A DNA stretch of 64,000 nucleotides from Pseudanabaena biceps (GTDB lineage: Bacteria > Cyanobacteriota > Cyanobacteriia > Pseudanabaenales > Pseudanabaenaceae). The position numbers were made by a program, and so were the translations under genes. Positions within the stretch are counted from its first letter, which is position 1; every line of letters starts with the position of its first letter. The stretch covers positions 1-64,000 of the forward strand of contig JAATWA010000001.1 in the NCBI GenBank assembly GCA_013361095.1, written 5' to 3'. Under the pieces are notes generated by a model, which searched no databases, was not told the origin of the DNA, and worked only from the letters and a program-made list of their open reading frames with translations. Shown here piece by piece: positions 46,996 to 55,860 of this stretch.

Positions 46996-48954
46996 TTACC
47001 AACTACGACCATTTACCGATCGCCTGAAACCAGCACCAACCAATTCCTTCTCTTCGATCTCTTCGATTGGTAGATTGTTGGGGCGATCGCTTGCGTTAGA
47101 AGTTTTCTGCTCTTGAAATTTCTTTTCGTCTCTCAACAAAACTTCGCGCACTGCTCTGACTAGCGATCGCTGCGCTAGTTTCGACAAGACATCGCGCCCA
47201 AGGGTGAGGGTTTCACGCTTTGAGAGGATGCGGGTGATCAGGGGAATCACATCGGTGGGAGAGCTTTGATTGTCTTTCTGAAGGATTGACCATAGGCGAG
47301 CAATGTAGCTCAGACTAGAAGGAGTTTGAGCGCTATCAATTTCATTCTTTAATTTAGGATCAGCGACAATATCGCCGATTAAAGAAGAACGAAATCGCTC
47401 AGGCAGGCGCTTACTTGCCTCAACTTCAATACCTTTGACAAGTTCATCAATAATGCGATCGTGCATAAACTCGCTGCGATCAGAGAGCAAGAAATCTATG
47501 CCCTTATCGAGAGTTCCATTTAAGTTGTAATCAGGGTTGGTTTGAGCATTGCTAAGCAAGTTCTCAAGACGATTCCAACGAAACTCTCCATCACGAAATA
47601 GTAAGTCTTTAAGCGCCATCCGTAATTCTGGTGCAGAGTCGTTAAGTAGACGATTGGCGACATAGGGATAGGCAACCGCCAAGACCTTAAATTTGGGATC
47701 CACACTAAAGGCGATGCCCTCTAATGTCACTAGCGATCGGATGATTAGGGCATAGTAAGCAGGGACTTGGAAGGGATAGTCATACATGATCTGTGAAAGC
47801 TGATCAGTCATGTCTTTAAAATCCATTTCCGTTAAGCTCTGACCTTCAGGTGGATTAAATACTCGCGATAGGGCAGGAACGATCGCATCGAAATCGATAT
47901 CTTCAGTCAAAAAGCCCAGACGCACATAGTCCTTAGAAAGTGCTGCAAAATCGCGATTGACTAAATGCACGATCGCCTCAATCAGCCCAAAGCGCTGTTC
48001 TGCGGAAACTTCGCTCATCATGCCAAAGTCAAGATAGGCTAATCTACCATCATTCATTACTAGCAAGTTACCAGGATGAGGATCGGCATGGAAATATCCA
48101 TAGTCCAAAAGCTGACGCAGTGAGCATTGCACCCCAACTTCGATAATATGACGGCTATCAAATCCAGCCTGTTTCACCTTCTCTACATTGGTTAATTTAA
48201 TCCCTTCAATCCATTCCATCGTCAAGACGCGCTTAGCCGTATATTTCCAATAGATTTTAGGAACATAGATACCGTCTAGACCACCATAGTATTTTGCGAA
48301 TTTCTCTGCATTTTGTCCTTCAAAGGTGTAGTCCATTTCTTCAAAAATGCGGCTGGCAAATTCATCTAAAATGGCGGCTAAATTAGTACGGATGAATTTG
48401 AAGTTTTTCTTGAGCCACGTCGCAATGCCACGCAGGATATACATATCAAGGGCGATCCCTGCGGCAATGTCAGGACGCTGGACTTTGATGGCAACTGCTT
48501 CACCAGTTTTGAGCTTACCCTTATAGACTTGACCGAGGGAAGCGGCGGCGATGGGGTTGTCTGAAATTTCGGCATAAACTTCGGAAGCATCAGATCCTAG
48601 TGCATCGCGAATAAATTGAAAGGCGATCGCGTTGTCAAAGGGAGGTAGTTGATCTTGCAGTTCGGCAAGCTCATCCATGAATACGGGTGGCACAATATCG
48701 GGACGGGTGGAGAGAGCTTGTCCGATTTTGATAAAGGCTGGCCCCAAACGGGTGAGGAGCTGACGCGATTCGATCGCTAGTTTTTTTAGCTCTGCGGCTG
48801 AGGATTTGGCGCTGAGGCGAAGTCTGAGGATTAGCCAGATTAGCGGTACAAAAATCACTATGCAACGCCACCAGATTCGCAAAGGTTGATTGCGGTAATA
48901 GTTGGCGATCGCTTTAATGTCATAGCGATCTAACTCAAAGTCTGGTTTAGACAT
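46996..48954 (-). CDS. ABC1/UbiB (AarF) family atypical kinase
   Basis: 652 residues. Cyanobacterial members are linked to quinone or lipid metabolism in membranes; the substrate is not known from sequence. Kinase-like domain at ~75-340: the family KxGQ helix PAFIKIGQALSTRPD, AAASLGQVYKGKL (A-rich loop replacing the P-loop), AIKVQRPD with the VIK-type Lys, HADPHPGNLL catalytic loop and YLDFGMM metal Asp. A short hydrophobic stretch near residues 25-45 (IWWRCIVIFVPLIWLIL) could be a membrane helix. The C-terminal ~270 residues are helical. Single gene, transcribed opposite to dnaX. Confidence 0.9.
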   Translation of the reverse strand: MSKPDFELDRYDIKAIANYYRNQPLRIWWRCIVIFVPLIWLILRLRLSAKSSAAELKKLAIESRQLLTRLGPAFIKIGQALSTRPDIVPPVFMDELAELQDQLPPFDNAIAFQFIRDALGSDASEVYAEISDNPIAAASLGQVYKGKLKTGEAVAIKVQRPDIAAGIALDMYILRGIATWLKKNFKFIRTNLAAILDEFASRIFEEMDYTFEGQNAEKFAKYYGGLDGIYVPKIYWKYTAKRVLTMEWIEGIKLTNVEKVKQAGFDSRHIIEVGVQCSLRQLLDYGYFHADPHPGNLLVMNDGRLAYLDFGMMSEVSAEQRFGLIEAIVHLVNRDFAALSKDYVRLGFLTEDIDFDAIVPALSRVFNPPEGQSLTEMDFKDMTDQLSQIMYDYPFQVPAYYALIIRSLVTLEGIAFSVDPKFKVLAVAYPYVANRLLNDSAPELRMALKDLLFRDGEFRWNRLENLLSNAQTNPDYNLNGTLDKGIDFLLSDRSEFMHDRIIDELVKGIEVEASKRLPERFRSSLIGDIVADPKLKNEIDSAQTPSSLSYIARLWSILQKDNQSSPTDVIPLITRILSKRETLTLGRDVLSKLAQRSLVRAVREVLLRDEKKFQEQKTSNASDRPNNLPIEEIEEKELVGAGFRRSVNGRSW

Positions 48955-48993
48955 AGGATTTTTGCAGGCTCACTTGTGGACTCAGTGTATAAA

Positions 48994-49009
48994 TAGTTGA
49001 GTACAACTA
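48994..49009. promoter_or_regulatory. Inverted repeat upstream of the ABC1 gene
   Basis: TAGTTG-AGTA-CAACTA, about 40 bp upstream of the ABC1 start, with TATAAT next to it on the plus strand (49012..49017). A possible operator; no protein is indicated. Confidence 0.3.
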
Positions 49010-49077
49010 CTTATAATATTTTAACAATTTGTTACACAATCTGGAATGTCTCTCTAGGCTTATGTTTGCTCTAATCC

Positions 49078-49113
49078 GCAAGAAGCAAGTCGCACCGCAA
49101 CTTGTTTCTTGCT
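49078..49113 (-). terminator. Terminator-like hairpin after livG
   Basis: GCAAGAAGCAAGT with ACTTGTTTCTTGC (one mismatch) around CGCACCGCA, directly downstream of the livG stop. Confidence 0.55.
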
Positions 49114-49116
49114 GAG

Positions 49117-49890
49117 TTATCCTTCATCGCCCAAATAAGCTTCGATTACAGCGCGATCTCCTTTGACGATCTCAGGTTTGCCGAGCGCAATTAATTGACC
49201 AAAGTCAAGCACCGCAATGCGATCGCACAGCCCCATCACCAGAGGAACATGATGCTCGATCAATAAAATTGTTAAGTCAAAGCGATCGCGTAAACTACGA
49301 ATAAAGTCACTAAGTTGCCCCTTTTCACTGGGATTCATACCTGCGGCGGGTTCATCAAGGAGTAATAATTTTGGTTGCAAAGCTAGGGCGCGAGCAATTT
49401 CGAGACGACGCTGATCGCCATAGGAGAAGTTTTTGGATTTGACCTCAGCGCGATCGCTTAGTCCCACTAGTTCTAAAAGTTCCATAGCGCGATCGTAGGT
49501 TTGTTTCTCTTCTGAGGCAGTAGGCGGCAGTCCTAAAATGCCATTCCATAGCCCTGTGGTGGTGCGAAGATGTCTGGCGATCGCCACATTTTCAAGGGCT
49601 GACAGTTCACCAAAGAGACGGATATTTTGAAAAGTTCTCGCAATTCCAAATTTGGCAATTTGATGGGGACGGCGATCGCTAATTTCTTTACCTTCAAAAA
49701 AAGCCTTACCACTGGTGGGCGCTATCAGTCCTGTAATTGTATTAAAAAGCGTCGTTTTTCCTGCGCCATTGGGACCAATCACACCAAATATTTCATGTTT
49801 CTGCACGTCAAAAGACACCCCATTGACGGCGACCAAGCCCCCAAATCGGCGGGTCATTTGTTGAATTTCTAATACTGGCTGACTGGTCAT
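49117..49890 (-). CDS. livG: LivG-type ABC transporter ATP-binding protein (branched-chain/neutral amino acids)
   Basis: 257 residues. ATPase of a HAAT-type importer (in Anabaena the N-I/Nat systems are of this type). Walker A GPNGAGKTTLFN (~37-48), the LivG-typical QIAKFGIARTFQNIRLFGELS, signature FSYGDQRRLEIARAL, Walker B LLLLDEPAAGMNP and switch His in LIEHHV. The extended C-terminus (EIVKGDRAVIEAYLGDEG) also marks LivG rather than LivF. A livM gene lies 0.9 kb upstream on the same strand, separated by an L,D-transpeptidase gene and a MITE-like element. LivH, LivF and the binding protein are not in the window. Confidence 0.9.
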   Translation of the reverse strand: MTSQPVLEIQQMTRRFGGLVAVNGVSFDVQKHEIFGVIGPNGAGKTTLFNTITGLIAPTSGKAFFEGKEISDRRPHQIAKFGIARTFQNIRLFGELSALENVAIARHLRTTTGLWNGILGLPPTASEEKQTYDRAMELLELVGLSDRAEVKSKNFSYGDQRRLEIARALALQPKLLLLDEPAAGMNPSEKGQLSDFIRSLRDRFDLTILLIEHHVPLVMGLCDRIAVLDFGQLIALGKPEIVKGDRAVIEAYLGDEG

Positions 49891-49912
49891 GGATATTTCT
49901 TAAAACTCCAAA

Positions 49913-50019
49913 TAAGTAGGTAGGCGTAATTAAATATAAAACCGAAAGAAGCTGATTCGCCAGCAAAGCTGGCGAATCAGCTTCTTTCGGTTCTGGTTTT
50001 TATTATGACAAGGTACTTA
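49913..50019. mobile_element. 107-bp MITE-like element, third copy
   Basis: Ends TAAGTAGGTAGGCGTAATTA ... ATTATGACAAGGTACTTA with hairpin arms ACCGAAAGAAGCTGATTCGCC. Same length and layout as 5031..5137 with about 15 differences, including compensating changes in both stem arms (CCGAAAG/CTTTCGG for CCCAAAG/CTTTGGG). It separates livG from the L,D-transpeptidase gene. Confidence 0.7.
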
Positions 50020-50030
50020 TATTTTGAGAT

Positions 50031-50684
50031 TTAATGCAAGATTTCAATAGTGGTACCGCGCTGCAATAATCCATAAATTTCATCGATATCTTTATTTTTG
50101 AGGGAAATACAGCCCAAAGTCCAATTAATTTGGCGATCTATGAGCCAGTCTTGTCCCTTGCTCACGCCATGAATGCCAACCTCGCCACCAATGCTATCTG
50201 AAGGTTGCAGTTCACCCCGAGCCTTGGCGGCGGCAAATTTGCGCCAAGACTCAGCATTGGGATAGTCAAACCAGATAAATTTTGACCACTCTGAATGATA
50301 GTAAAGCTCTTTGACGCGGAAGATTCCTTCTGGGGTGCGTTTGTCACCTTGTCGCAGTTTGTCATCCTTAGGATTTGCGCCCAAGGCGATCGCATAGGCT
50401 TTAATTGGCTTTTTTTGGTAATAAACCGTCAAGCGATGTTTGGACTTTTCGACAACGATCGCGATCGCCTTTTTGTCGAGTTTTGGCAAATCAATTAAAG
50501 AAGGAATCGCTTTATCTTTGTTGAGTAATTCATCAGATTTTTTGGCGGCACAATTGGTGATGCAGGGTAGATTTTTGGTTATATCAGGACTGGCGATCGC
50601 ATATCCACCCACCAAACTCGCGAATAGGGTAAATGAGCTTAAAATTTGTCGCAAGAGGCGATCGGGCTTTTTAGTTTGTGACAT
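50031..50684 (-). CDS. L,D-transpeptidase (YkuD domain)
   Basis: 217 residues. Cross-links or attaches to peptidoglycan in the periplasm. An N-terminal signal peptide is likely (LLRQILSSFTLFASLVGGYAIA, residues 10-31). The YkuD domain is at ~75-216, starting AIAIVVEKSKHRLTVYYQ. The catalytic site is IGIHGVSKG (His) with WTLGCISLKN (nucleophile Cys near 199). Flanked by an element on one side and a hairpin on the other, so not obviously cotranscribed with the liv genes, although on the same strand. Confidence 0.9.
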   Translation of the reverse strand: MSQTKKPDRLLRQILSSFTLFASLVGGYAIASPDITKNLPCITNCAAKKSDELLNKDKAIPSLIDLPKLDKKAIAIVVEKSKHRLTVYYQKKPIKAYAIALGANPKDDKLRQGDKRTPEGIFRVKELYYHSEWSKFIWFDYPNAESWRKFAAAKARGELQPSDSIGGEVGIHGVSKGQDWLIDRQINWTLGCISLKNKDIDEIYGLLQRGTTIEILH

Positions 50685-50765
50685 TACGGTTTTTGAAACT
50701 ATTTGTAGTTCAAGAAATGAAATCTAAACCCATTGCGGGGCTTTGCCATGCGATCGCTTGTTAAT

Positions 50766-50800
50766 GTTTTAAAAGGCTGGCTTTGCCAGCCTTTTAAAAC
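50766..50800 (-). terminator. Hairpin after livM
   Basis: GTTTTAAAAGGCTGGC-TTT-GCCAGCCTTTTAAAAC, 13 bp beyond the livM stop. Confidence 0.6.
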
Positions 50801-50812
50801 ATTTCTTGGGTT

Positions 50813-51766
50813 TTAAGAAATAGAAGTTCTTTTGGTAAATAACTTTTTAGTTATTTGTTTACACCAACTTAAAAACTCTGGAGTAATAATTCCTTTGGGA
50901 TAAAAAATTGTGCCGATCACAATTAATAATCCAAAAATAATCAAACGTCCATCCTTAAGAAATTGTGCCAACCATACAGGCATTCCATTTACACCTGCTA
51001 GCGATCGCAAAACTTCGGGCAGAGCCGTCAACACCATGCCTCCGACTACAGGCCCCCAAAAAGTTCGCGAACCACCAATCAACACAAAAGCTAGGAACGT
51101 AATACTGGCATCAAAAGTTCCCTGCCGCGCATTCCAAGTATTGAGAAAATGGGCGCTGACTGCTCCCACTAGCGCCGCCAAAATTGCTCCTAGCGTAAAT
51201 GCTAAGACCTTGTAATAAGTAGGATTAACGCCCATCGAGTCGGCTGCTAATTCATCTTCTCGAATCGAAATCAAGGCTCGCCCGACTCGAATCTTTTCGA
51301 GGCGATACATAAATGCCATGCTCAAAATCAATAGCGGCAGAGCAATCCACAAATATTCTAAAGCGGTCTGAAATGGTTGGGGAATTCCAAATAAGCCCAC
51401 TGCTCCGCCTGTAATGTCGAGGTTGAGCGAGATCACGCGCAAAATTTCCACAAAGGCAATTGTGGCGATCGCTAAATAAATTCCCTTTAGTCTCAATACA
51501 GGAATTCCTAACATAACGGCTAGCAAACCCGCAATCGCGCCTGCTGCCAACATTTCTAGTAATACCCACCAAATTGGCACGGTCGTCGCCGTAGGGAAAA
51601 TCTTCGTCGAGGCGATCGCTGCCACATAGCCACCCAACGCATAAAATCCTGGTGTGGCTAGGGATAATTGACCTGCCATCAATGGCAAATAGACTGATAT
51701 TCCTAAAATCGCGCCAAAGATTGCCGAAACAATCAAAAAACCGTAGGTATTGAAAAATTCAGTCAT
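50813..51766 (-). CDS. livM: LivM-type branched-chain amino acid ABC transporter permease
   Basis: 317 residues with about eight to nine membrane helices (e.g. FLIVSAIFGAILGISVYLPL, TTVPIWWVLLEMLAAGAIAGLLAVM, LLILSMAFMYRLE). The cytoplasmic coupling loop ALISIREDELAADSMGVNPTYYKV is the LivM signature that contacts the ATPase. The family's FxxVxxxGG segment appears as FLAFVLIGGSRTFWGPVVGG. Partner of livG at 49117. Forms the inner-membrane channel of a HAAT importer. Confidence 0.92.
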   Translation of the reverse strand: MTEFFNTYGFLIVSAIFGAILGISVYLPLMAGQLSLATPGFYALGGYVAAIASTKIFPTATTVPIWWVLLEMLAAGAIAGLLAVMLGIPVLRLKGIYLAIATIAFVEILRVISLNLDITGGAVGLFGIPQPFQTALEYLWIALPLLILSMAFMYRLEKIRVGRALISIREDELAADSMGVNPTYYKVLAFTLGAILAALVGAVSAHFLNTWNARQGTFDASITFLAFVLIGGSRTFWGPVVGGMVLTALPEVLRSLAGVNGMPVWLAQFLKDGRLIIFGLLIVIGTIFYPKGIITPEFLSWCKQITKKLFTKRTSIS

Positions 51767-51821
51767 TATTCAAACTAATATTTCTACCAATTTTACAGCG
51801 TTTAACGTCCAAATCCGAACC

Positions 51822-51868
51822 AAGAATTTTTTGAAAGTGTTGCAAAGCAACACTTTCAAAAAATTCTT
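51822..51868. repeat. Intergenic hairpin
   Basis: AAGAATTTTTTGAAAGTGTTGC-AAA-GCAACACTTTCAAAAAATTCTT, perfect, 56 bp upstream of livM. Confidence 0.8.
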
Positions 51869-51878
51869 GACTTAAGTT

Positions 51879-51923
51879 ATGGAGGACTGTTTCCTCGCCG
51901 AAGGCGAGGAAACAGTCCTCCAT
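51879..51923 (-). terminator. Terminator-like palindrome after the flavoprotein gene
   Basis: ATGGAGGACTGTTTCCTCGCC-GAA-GGCGAGGAAACAG... stem of 21 bp, just below the stop at 51939. Confidence 0.65.
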
Positions 51924-51938
51924 AACTCGGCTTGCCGC

Positions 51939-53102
51939 CTATCCTACACTCTGAAGCTGCTGTTTATAGTCATCAGGAATTGGCTCGGCAGAGCCGCGAG
52001 TTGCACCGATAATCCAATTACCGAGAGCAGGAAGTTTTTCGCAAATGTTAACACCAACATTGGCGAGAGTTGGTTGCACAAAGCAATGATGCATCATCCG
52101 TCCTAGTTGCAAACGAGTTTGAAATTCCTGCTTCCATGCGATCGCATATTGCTTTTTAAATATATTCCCATCAATTTTCTGGTCTAAAAATTGACTCACA
52201 AAGGGAACGGCTATTTCCGCAGAACGCAAAGCCATCGCCATACCATCACCACAGAGCGGCGTGATCATCCCTGCGGTATCGCCAATCATGCAAATATCGT
52301 TATGAAAGTTGCCTTTAAGAGCAAAGGTGATTTGGCTCAAGCCTTGCAAAGATGGGGAAACTCTTTGCATATTGGCAAAGCGATCGGCGAGGACAGGATT
52401 TTTAGCAAGCGATGAGGGAATACCTAAACTGGGATCTAAATCTTCTTTGTTGACCCGTTCATGGGCAATCCAACAAACATTTATTTCTCCTGTTTCAATT
52501 TGAGATAGACCACAATAGCCATTAGGGAAGCTGTGTAATTCAATCACATCACCAATATCTACACCTGTAAAATGTCCTTTGTAGGCGATCCAAGGCGATC
52601 GCTTTTGGATGAACTCACGATCAAGGGTGCGATCTAAGGGCGATCGCTTACCAAATGCACCTAATACGACTCGACCAGTAAACTCGCCTTTAGTGGTATT
52701 TACCTTAAAACCTGTGGACAAATCTCCCGTTACACCCAAAACCTTAGTGCTATCAAAACAATCAACATTTAGAGATTGCGCCCTTTGAAATAACATTAAA
52801 TCCAATTGATAGCGACTTAATCCTAGAGCCGTACTAGGCAAATTGCTACGAAATGAAGCTCCATTAGCGGCGGTGAGATAAGCTCGATGAATCGGCTGTG
52901 CGCCGACCTTACGAACTTGATCTAAGATGCCCAACTTCTCAAAAGCAGCAATTACTTCCACTGACAAAAATTCGCCACAAAGTTTATGAATTGGGTAGTG
53001 AGCTTGCTCTAGCAACAGTACCCGATAACCAAGTTTAGCGAGTTGAATAGCAGCACTACAGCCCGATAGCCCTGCCCCGATCGCGATCGCGTCATAGTTC
53101 AT
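51939..53102 (-). CDS. Geranylgeranyl-reductase-family FAD-dependent oxidoreductase
   Basis: 387 residues. FAD-binding Rossmann motif AIGAGLSGCSAAIQLAKLGYRVLLLE at residues 6-31, followed by the family's KLCGEFLS (Cys in the active region), then the second FAD motif IGDTAGMITPLCGDGMAMALRSAEIA (~275-300). This layout is shared by ChlP-like geranylgeranyl reductases and by lipid or polyketide oxidoreductases. It is shorter than ChlP (~405) and lacks its specific C-terminal part, so the substrate is open. Alone in its transcription unit; two hairpins follow. Confidence 0.82.
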   Translation of the reverse strand: MNYDAIAIGAGLSGCSAAIQLAKLGYRVLLLEQAHYPIHKLCGEFLSVEVIAAFEKLGILDQVRKVGAQPIHRAYLTAANGASFRSNLPSTALGLSRYQLDLMLFQRAQSLNVDCFDSTKVLGVTGDLSTGFKVNTTKGEFTGRVVLGAFGKRSPLDRTLDREFIQKRSPWIAYKGHFTGVDIGDVIELHSFPNGYCGLSQIETGEINVCWIAHERVNKEDLDPSLGIPSSLAKNPVLADRFANMQRVSPSLQGLSQITFALKGNFHNDICMIGDTAGMITPLCGDGMAMALRSAEIAVPFVSQFLDQKIDGNIFKKQYAIAWKQEFQTRLQLGRMMHHCFVQPTLANVGVNICEKLPALGNWIIGATRGSAEPIPDDYKQQLQSVG

Positions 53103-53162
53103 AGTCCACCTAGTCTTTTCCCAATGTTACGCGAATTTTCTCCAACATAGGGAATAGGGCAT

Positions 53163-53207
53163 AAACCCTAAGAGAGAGTTGCGCCGTAACTCTCTCTTAG
53201 GGTTTAT
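53163..53207. repeat. Intergenic palindrome
   Basis: AAACCCTAAGAGAGAGTTGCG-CC-G(T)AACTCTCTCTTAGGGTTT, between the divergent flavoprotein and CLC genes. Confidence 0.8.
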
Positions 53208-53361
53208 GCCTTGACTTGTCTAGCTACAGTGCTTTGTGATCAAACCTGAACCGATAAATGTTATGTCTTACACATAGTCAAACCATTGACGTAAGTAGAG
53301 TTAACAAACATGTGGTAACACTCCAATCCACCATTTGCTTGTTATTCAGAGAGGAAATTTC

Positions 53362-54672
53362 ATGTCGGTGATTTCTACAAATAAGACCGAAGCGATCGCT
53401 TTTGATGAGTCACAAGAATTGGACTATAGCCAAACAATTTTTTATGCCGCTGCGATCGGGTTGATCGGTGGACTCGTTGCGACTGCTTACTATTTTCTCT
53501 TAGAAAACTCAATGCACCTAGTGTGGCATTCAATTCCAGATTTGATTTCTCATTACTTTTCCTCTAACTTTTTCTCGTCTAATTATGTCTGGATTACTTC
53601 CACTATTGGCGGGCTTCTAGTTGGACTAACCCTCTACTTTATGGGGCTACCAGGAGAGGTCGCCTTTGTTGTTGAGAAAGTCCATGATCCAGGCAGAATA
53701 GACATCAAGCAAACACCAGCAATGTTGATCGCCTCGTTGTTTTCCATCGTCGCAGGCGGTAGTGCGGGGCCAGAAGCACCACTTGTGCAGGTGAATGGAA
53801 GTGTTGGTGGATGGATAGCTAGCAAACTTGCTTTGAGCATTCGTACTACCCGCATCCTCACATTCTGTGGGATGGCTGCGGCTTTGGGCGCTTTTTTTGG
53901 TGCGCCTTTGGGTGGTGCTTTATTTGCCCTTGAGCTTCCCCACCGACGAGGACTTGAATACTACGAAGCTCTGATACCTGCAACACTTTCAGCAATTCTC
54001 AGTTTTGTAGTTTTCCGTCTCACCACAGGGCTATCAATTGGAGGGATGTATCACTTTTCTTCGATTCCATCTCTGACTCTAATAAATCTTGCTGAAGGTT
54101 TTGTACTTGGAGCGATTGGAGCAGCTGTTGCGGCTCTATTTGTGCTGATCTTTTGGACTGTGGGTGCGATCGCGCATCGTCTAGAACATCAAACCATTCT
54201 ATTAGCTACTCTAGGCGGATTAGCGATCGGATTAATCGCTTTAGTATTTCCTCAAACCTTGTTTTTTGGCGAACGTGAAATCGAAACAATTATCGAGGCA
54301 GGTTCTACTTTGGGCGTGACTATGTTGTTATTGATCGGACTTGCGAAGATGCTAGCCATTAGTTGTACTCTACATTCTGGATTTCGCGGCGGCTTTATCT
54401 TTCCATTATTTTATATCGGGGCAGCAGTTGGTTTAGCGATCGCTTTAGGAATTCCGCAAGTCCATCCGACTATTGGCATGGTGTGTATGATGGCGGCAGT
54501 TAATGTGGCAATTACTAAGACTCCCATTAGTACGACAGTGATCCTCAGCGTGTTATCCGATACAGCGATGGTTCCTGTGATTGTGATTTCTAGTTTGACG
54601 AGCTTTTTACTAACTCTCAATTTAAATATGATCAAAACTCAGCGATCGCGACCTGACACTGGAGTTGAGTAA
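53362..54672 (+). CDS. CLC-family chloride channel/transporter
   Basis: 436 residues from ATG 53362 (MSVISTNKTE), with GAGAGGA upstream; the longer reading from 53335 lacks an RBS. About ten to twelve membrane segments. CLC anion-pathway motifs: the second motif appears as GGSAGPEAPLVQ, where GREGP is usual, and the third as GGFIFPLFYIG. The external gating Glu of the GREGP motif is Ala here, so fast gating and proton coupling are probably altered or absent. The later Tyr/central-site motif is weak. No C-terminal CBS domains. Single gene. Confidence 0.88.
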   Translation: MSVISTNKTEAIAFDESQELDYSQTIFYAAAIGLIGGLVATAYYFLLENSMHLVWHSIPDLISHYFSSNFFSSNYVWITSTIGGLLVGLTLYFMGLPGEVAFVVEKVHDPGRIDIKQTPAMLIASLFSIVAGGSAGPEAPLVQVNGSVGGWIASKLALSIRTTRILTFCGMAAALGAFFGAPLGGALFALELPHRRGLEYYEALIPATLSAILSFVVFRLTTGLSIGGMYHFSSIPSLTLINLAEGFVLGAIGAAVAALFVLIFWTVGAIAHRLEHQTILLATLGGLAIGLIALVFPQTLFFGEREIETIIEAGSTLGVTMLLLIGLAKMLAISCTLHSGFRGGFIFPLFYIGAAVGLAIALGIPQVHPTIGMVCMMAAVNVAITKTPISTTVILSVLSDTAMVPVIVISSLTSFLLTLNLNMIKTQRSRPDTGVE

Positions 54673-54747
54673 GTATTGGCACTAACTAGGCAGTTGAGTT
54701 TTTTATGGGAAATCAAAAGCTTTGCAAAGCAACACTCTCATAACTCT

Positions 54748-55860
54748 TTAAATATGCACTGACTCTTTGGTATTGCTCGTGGCAATGATGTGAATATCTA
54801 CATTCTTGAGTAACCGTAAAATCCTCTGAGTAAGAGAACCTTTGAATAAAATCTGCCAACGAGATTTCTGGCTTTCACCCATCACAATTTGGGTAATTCG
54901 ATAGCTTTTCGCTGTATCGACGATCGCTTTTAAAGCATTGCTATCGCGCACCCGAATAAAATCACCGCCAAACTCTTTACATAAACGCTCACAGGTCTCG
55001 ATATGTAAACTTTCGGCTTTAGTTAAAAAGCGATCGGGATTATCAACAAATAAAATATAAAGTTGGGCGTGCATATAGTTGGCAAGTCTAGCTCCTCTGC
55101 GTAATAACTGAAGGGAATTGGGATAGGTAGACACACAGACTAAAATTCTTTCGTGAATATTACAAACGAGATTTGTTGCCGAACCTGACTGATCATGAGC
55201 TTCTTGATCATCTTCGATATTGTCCGCAATTTCCCTTAGCGCTAGTTCTCGCAAAGCAATTAAATGGCGACGCTGAAAAAAGTTGTTTAGCGATTGATCG
55301 ATTTTTTCTGGCGCGTAGATTTTGCCATCCCGTAACCTTTCCTGAAGGGTCTCAGGCGTAACATCAATCACCACCACTTCATCAGCACCTTCTAAAATGC
55401 GATCGGGAATCCGCTCGCGCACGATCACGCCAGTAATTTTAGCAACCGTATCATTAAGGCTTTCAATATGTTGAATATTTAAAGTTGAATAGACATCAAT
55501 TCCTGCTTCCAGTAGAACTTCTACATCCTGATAACGCTTTTCGCGATCAGCATTGGGGACATTGGTATGGGCGAGTTCATCAACTAGGGCCAGTTGCGGC
55601 TGACGTTTGAGAATTGCCTCCGTATCCATTTCTGTGAGCGTTACTGATTCCCAATTAATCTGTTGACGGGAGATTAGCTCTAAACCTTGAGCTTTTTCTG
55701 CTGTCTCAACCCGATTATGGGTTTCTAGTAACCCAATGACCACATCAATGCCTTCGGCTTTAAGGCGATGCCCTTCCTCTAGCATTCGGTAGGTTTTGCC
55801 CACTCCCGGACTCATGCCGATAAAGATTTTATGTTTGCCGCGCCGATGAGTTTTAATCAT
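54748..55860 (-). CDS. kdpD: KdpD-like sensor protein without histidine kinase domain
   Basis: 370 residues against ~900 in E. coli. Residues ~1-215 are the cytoplasmic KdpD domain: Walker A GMSPGVGKTYRMLEEG, LALVDELAHTNVP, RYQDVEVLLEAGIDVYSTLNIQH and ERIPDRILEGADEVVVIDVTPE. Residues ~235-360 are a universal-stress-protein domain (HERILVCVSTYPNS, IVMGESQKSRWQILFKGS). Membrane helices, HisKA and ATPase domains are absent and no kdpE lies in the window. Such short KdpD proteins occur in other cyanobacteria, so this is a family form and not a fresh truncation. Its ATG overlaps the stop of the preceding gene (ATGA). Confidence 0.92.
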   Translation of the reverse strand: MIKTHRRGKHKIFIGMSPGVGKTYRMLEEGHRLKAEGIDVVIGLLETHNRVETAEKAQGLELISRQQINWESVTLTEMDTEAILKRQPQLALVDELAHTNVPNADREKRYQDVEVLLEAGIDVYSTLNIQHIESLNDTVAKITGVIVRERIPDRILEGADEVVVIDVTPETLQERLRDGKIYAPEKIDQSLNNFFQRRHLIALRELALREIADNIEDDQEAHDQSGSATNLVCNIHERILVCVSTYPNSLQLLRRGARLANYMHAQLYILFVDNPDRFLTKAESLHIETCERLCKEFGGDFIRVRDSNALKAIVDTAKSYRITQIVMGESQKSRWQILFKGSLTQRILRLLKNVDIHIIATSNTKESVHI

